Under the pieces are notes generated by a model. The model saw only the letters and a list, made by a program, of their open reading frames with translations. It was not told the DNA's origin and did no database searches. Position numbers and translations under genes: made by a program. From NCBI GenBank assembly GCA_937952455.1, contig CALFYU010000427.1:1-6499 (forward strand): a stretch of DNA of 6,499 bases. Direction: 5' to 3'. Source of the DNA: an uncultured Planctomycetaceae bacterium (GTDB lineage: Bacteria; Planctomycetota; Planctomycetia; Planctomycetales; Planctomycetaceae). This document shows positions 5,200 to 6,499 of this stretch, in pieces; the first letter of the stretch is position 1; the number at the start of each line of letters is the position of its first letter.

Positions 5200-6499
5200 A
5201 TGGCTTCGCTGAAAAACGCCCTGGAATGGCTGCTCGAAATTCCCTCCGCCGGGCCGGGGCAGGGGACTTCGTGGCGCTATCGCAGCGACTTTCCCTGGCC
5301 GGACTGGTTGCTGCTGCTATTTGCCGTGGCCGCCGTCGTGGTCGTCGTCCTTGTCTACCGTCGCGACGCTCCCGGCGTTGCGCCGTGGAAGCGGTGGGTA
5401 TTAATCGCCTTGCGCCTGGGCGCCGTCTGCGTGCTGTTGTTCATGCTCAGTGCCGCGTTTTTGTCGGTCGACCGCACCGGTCTGCCCTATGCCGTGTTGA
5501 TCATAGACAACTCCGGCAGCATGACGGCGTCAGACCCGTACCAAGACGATGACCTGCGGACCGCAGCGAAGTCCATGTTGGCCGAGGCCGGCTACGAAGA
5601 AGTGACCCCGCTGAACGTCGGCAAGTCGATCCTGGTCCGCGACGAGGGAGCCTTTCTCAAACGCCTGCTCCGCCGTCACAAATTGAGAATCTATAAGTTG
5701 GCCGGGGCTGCGACGAATATCGCCGAATGCGTCACCCCCGACGACGTCGACGAAATCTTGCCGCAGTTGCGCGAACTGCAGGCCGAAGGAGACCGCACCC
5801 AATTGGGGCACGGTCTTCGCTCGGTATTAAACGACCTCCGCGGCGCTCCCCCGTCGGCCGTGGTCCTGCTCTCCGACGGCATCACCACCGAGGGCGAAAA
5901 ACTCTCCGCCGCCGCCACGTTCGCCCGCCGCAAGGGTGTTCCGGTCTTTGCACTCGGTCTGGGTGACGCGCAACCGCTGCGCGATCTCGAAATCGCCGAC
6001 GTTCAAGTCGACGACGTGGCCTTTGTCAATGATCCGATCACCTTCCTCTATACGCTCACCGCGCGGGGCTATGCCGGTGAAACCGTTTCCGTCACGCTCC
6101 GCGACGAAGCCACCGGCAACGTATTGACGACTGAACGCGTAACACTCGACGCCGATGAACGGATGCAGAAGCTGGAACTCACCTATACGCCGACGGAAGT
6201 CGGCGAGTTTCAATACGTGATCGATCTTCAGGAATTGCCCAAAGAAGCCAATCGCGAAAACAACCGCCAAGTTCGCGCCGTCAGCGTCCGCAAAGAACGC
6301 ATTCGCGTACTGCTGGCCGACTCCATGCCCCGCTACGAATTCCGGTTTCTGAAGACGTTGCTCGAACGCGAGAAAACAATAGAACTCAAAACCGTCCTGC
6401 AAGACGCCGATCCCGACTACGCCGAAGAGGACCGGACGGCACTGCAGCATTTCCCGGTCACTGAAGAAGACCTGTTCGCCTACGACGTAATTCTCTTCG
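5200..6499 (+). CDS. VWA-domain membrane protein, amidotransferase-like C-terminal region, partial (3' cut by window)
   Basis: 433 residues are visible and the frame is still open at the right edge. After a 33-residue amphipathic N-terminus come two membrane helices (about 34-53 and 66-89). The VWA domain has a complete MIDAS: DNSGS at 103-107, T200 in the DRTQLG segment and LSDG at 224-227, so it should bind a divalent metal and a protein ligand. Residues about 262-360 look like a beta-sandwich (Ig/CARDB-like) ending in ENNRQVR. From 366 a Rossmann-like fold starts (RIRVLLADSMPRYEFRFLK, then the acidic DADPDY loop and YDVILF), which in planctomycete relatives leads into a class I glutamine-amidotransferase-like domain; here it is cut off, so its catalytic residues cannot be judged. 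The ATG has no Shine-Dalgarno site and no in-frame ATG lies in the preceding 45 bases; codons from there on read cleanly. The gene faces away from the BatA-like gene. The VWA assignment is firm. Confidence 0.88.
   Translation, partial: MASLKNALEWLLEIPSAGPGQGTSWRYRSDFPWPDWLLLLFAVAAVVVVVLVYRRDAPGVAPWKRWVLIALRLGAVCVLLFMLSAAFLSVDRTGLPYAVLIIDNSGSMTASDPYQDDDLRTAAKSMLAEAGYEEVTPLNVGKSILVRDEGAFLKRLLRRHKLRIYKLAGAATNIAECVTPDDVDEILPQLRELQAEGDRTQLGHGLRSVLNDLRGAPPSAVVLLSDGITTEGEKLSAAATFARRKGVPVFALGLGDAQPLRDLEIADVQVDDVAFVNDPITFLYTLTARGYAGETVSVTLRDEATGNVLTTERVTLDADERMQKLELTYTPTEVGEFQYVIDLQELPKEANRENNRQVRAVSVRKERIRVLLADSMPRYEFRFLKTLLEREKTIELKTVLQDADPDYAEEDRTALQHFPVTEEDLFAYDVILF

Noticed and set aside
5162..5212. 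16-codon upstream frame (MTTHSHPTIPGIVWLR) overlapping the VWA start
   Set aside because: It could be a leader peptide, but it has no ribosome-binding site, no attenuator-like hairpin and no run of a regulatory amino acid.
5827..6450. 207-codon open frame on the minus strand
   Set aside because: It is antisense to the plus-strand VWA gene, whose frame carries clear VWA motifs; the antisense product resembles no family.

Overview
The window looks like chromosomal DNA of a planctomycete (Planctomycetota, probably order Planctomycetales). This rests on fairly GC-rich coding sequence, two von Willebrand factor A (VWA) membrane proteins of the BatA/aerotolerance type that this phylum carries in many copies, SPINDLY/OGT-type TPR glycosyltransferases, and weak or absent Shine-Dalgarno sites. 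Phylum is an inference from gene content; genus cannot be read from the sequence.

Layout. Bases 1-2824 are a minus-strand pair, read right to left. First comes a complete SPINDLY/OGT-like O-glycosyltransferase (761-2824: eight gapless 34-residue TPRs, then a GT41 catalytic domain). It overlaps by ATGA a second TPR gene (54-764). The second protein has six TPRs and stops exactly where the paralogue enters its catalytic linker: its TGA sits on the codon that aligns with a Trp of the H-x-x-W-G motif. It is either a nonsense-truncated second SPINDLY gene or a free-standing TPR protein followed by another ATGA-coupled gene that runs off the left edge. Bases 2825-3138 are non-coding and hold a candidate promoter for the glycosyltransferase pair and a striking imperfect inverted repeat (two 34-bp arms, 31/34 identical, 77-bp spacer).

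Bases 3139-4968 encode, on the minus strand, a complete 609-residue BatA-like protein: two N-terminal membrane helices, a VWA domain with an intact DxSxS MIDAS, a beta-rich middle region and a C-terminal membrane helix. Across a 231-bp divergent promoter region, a second VWA membrane protein starts on the plus strand at 5200 and runs off the right edge after 433 residues. The two divergent proteins share a similar domain order (membrane helices, VWA, beta/Ig-like domain, Rossmann-like segment), so they may work together at the cell envelope in metal-dependent protein contacts. Nothing in the sequence ties them to the glycosyltransferase genes beyond adjacency. No RNA genes, CRISPR arrays or transposase genes were seen.
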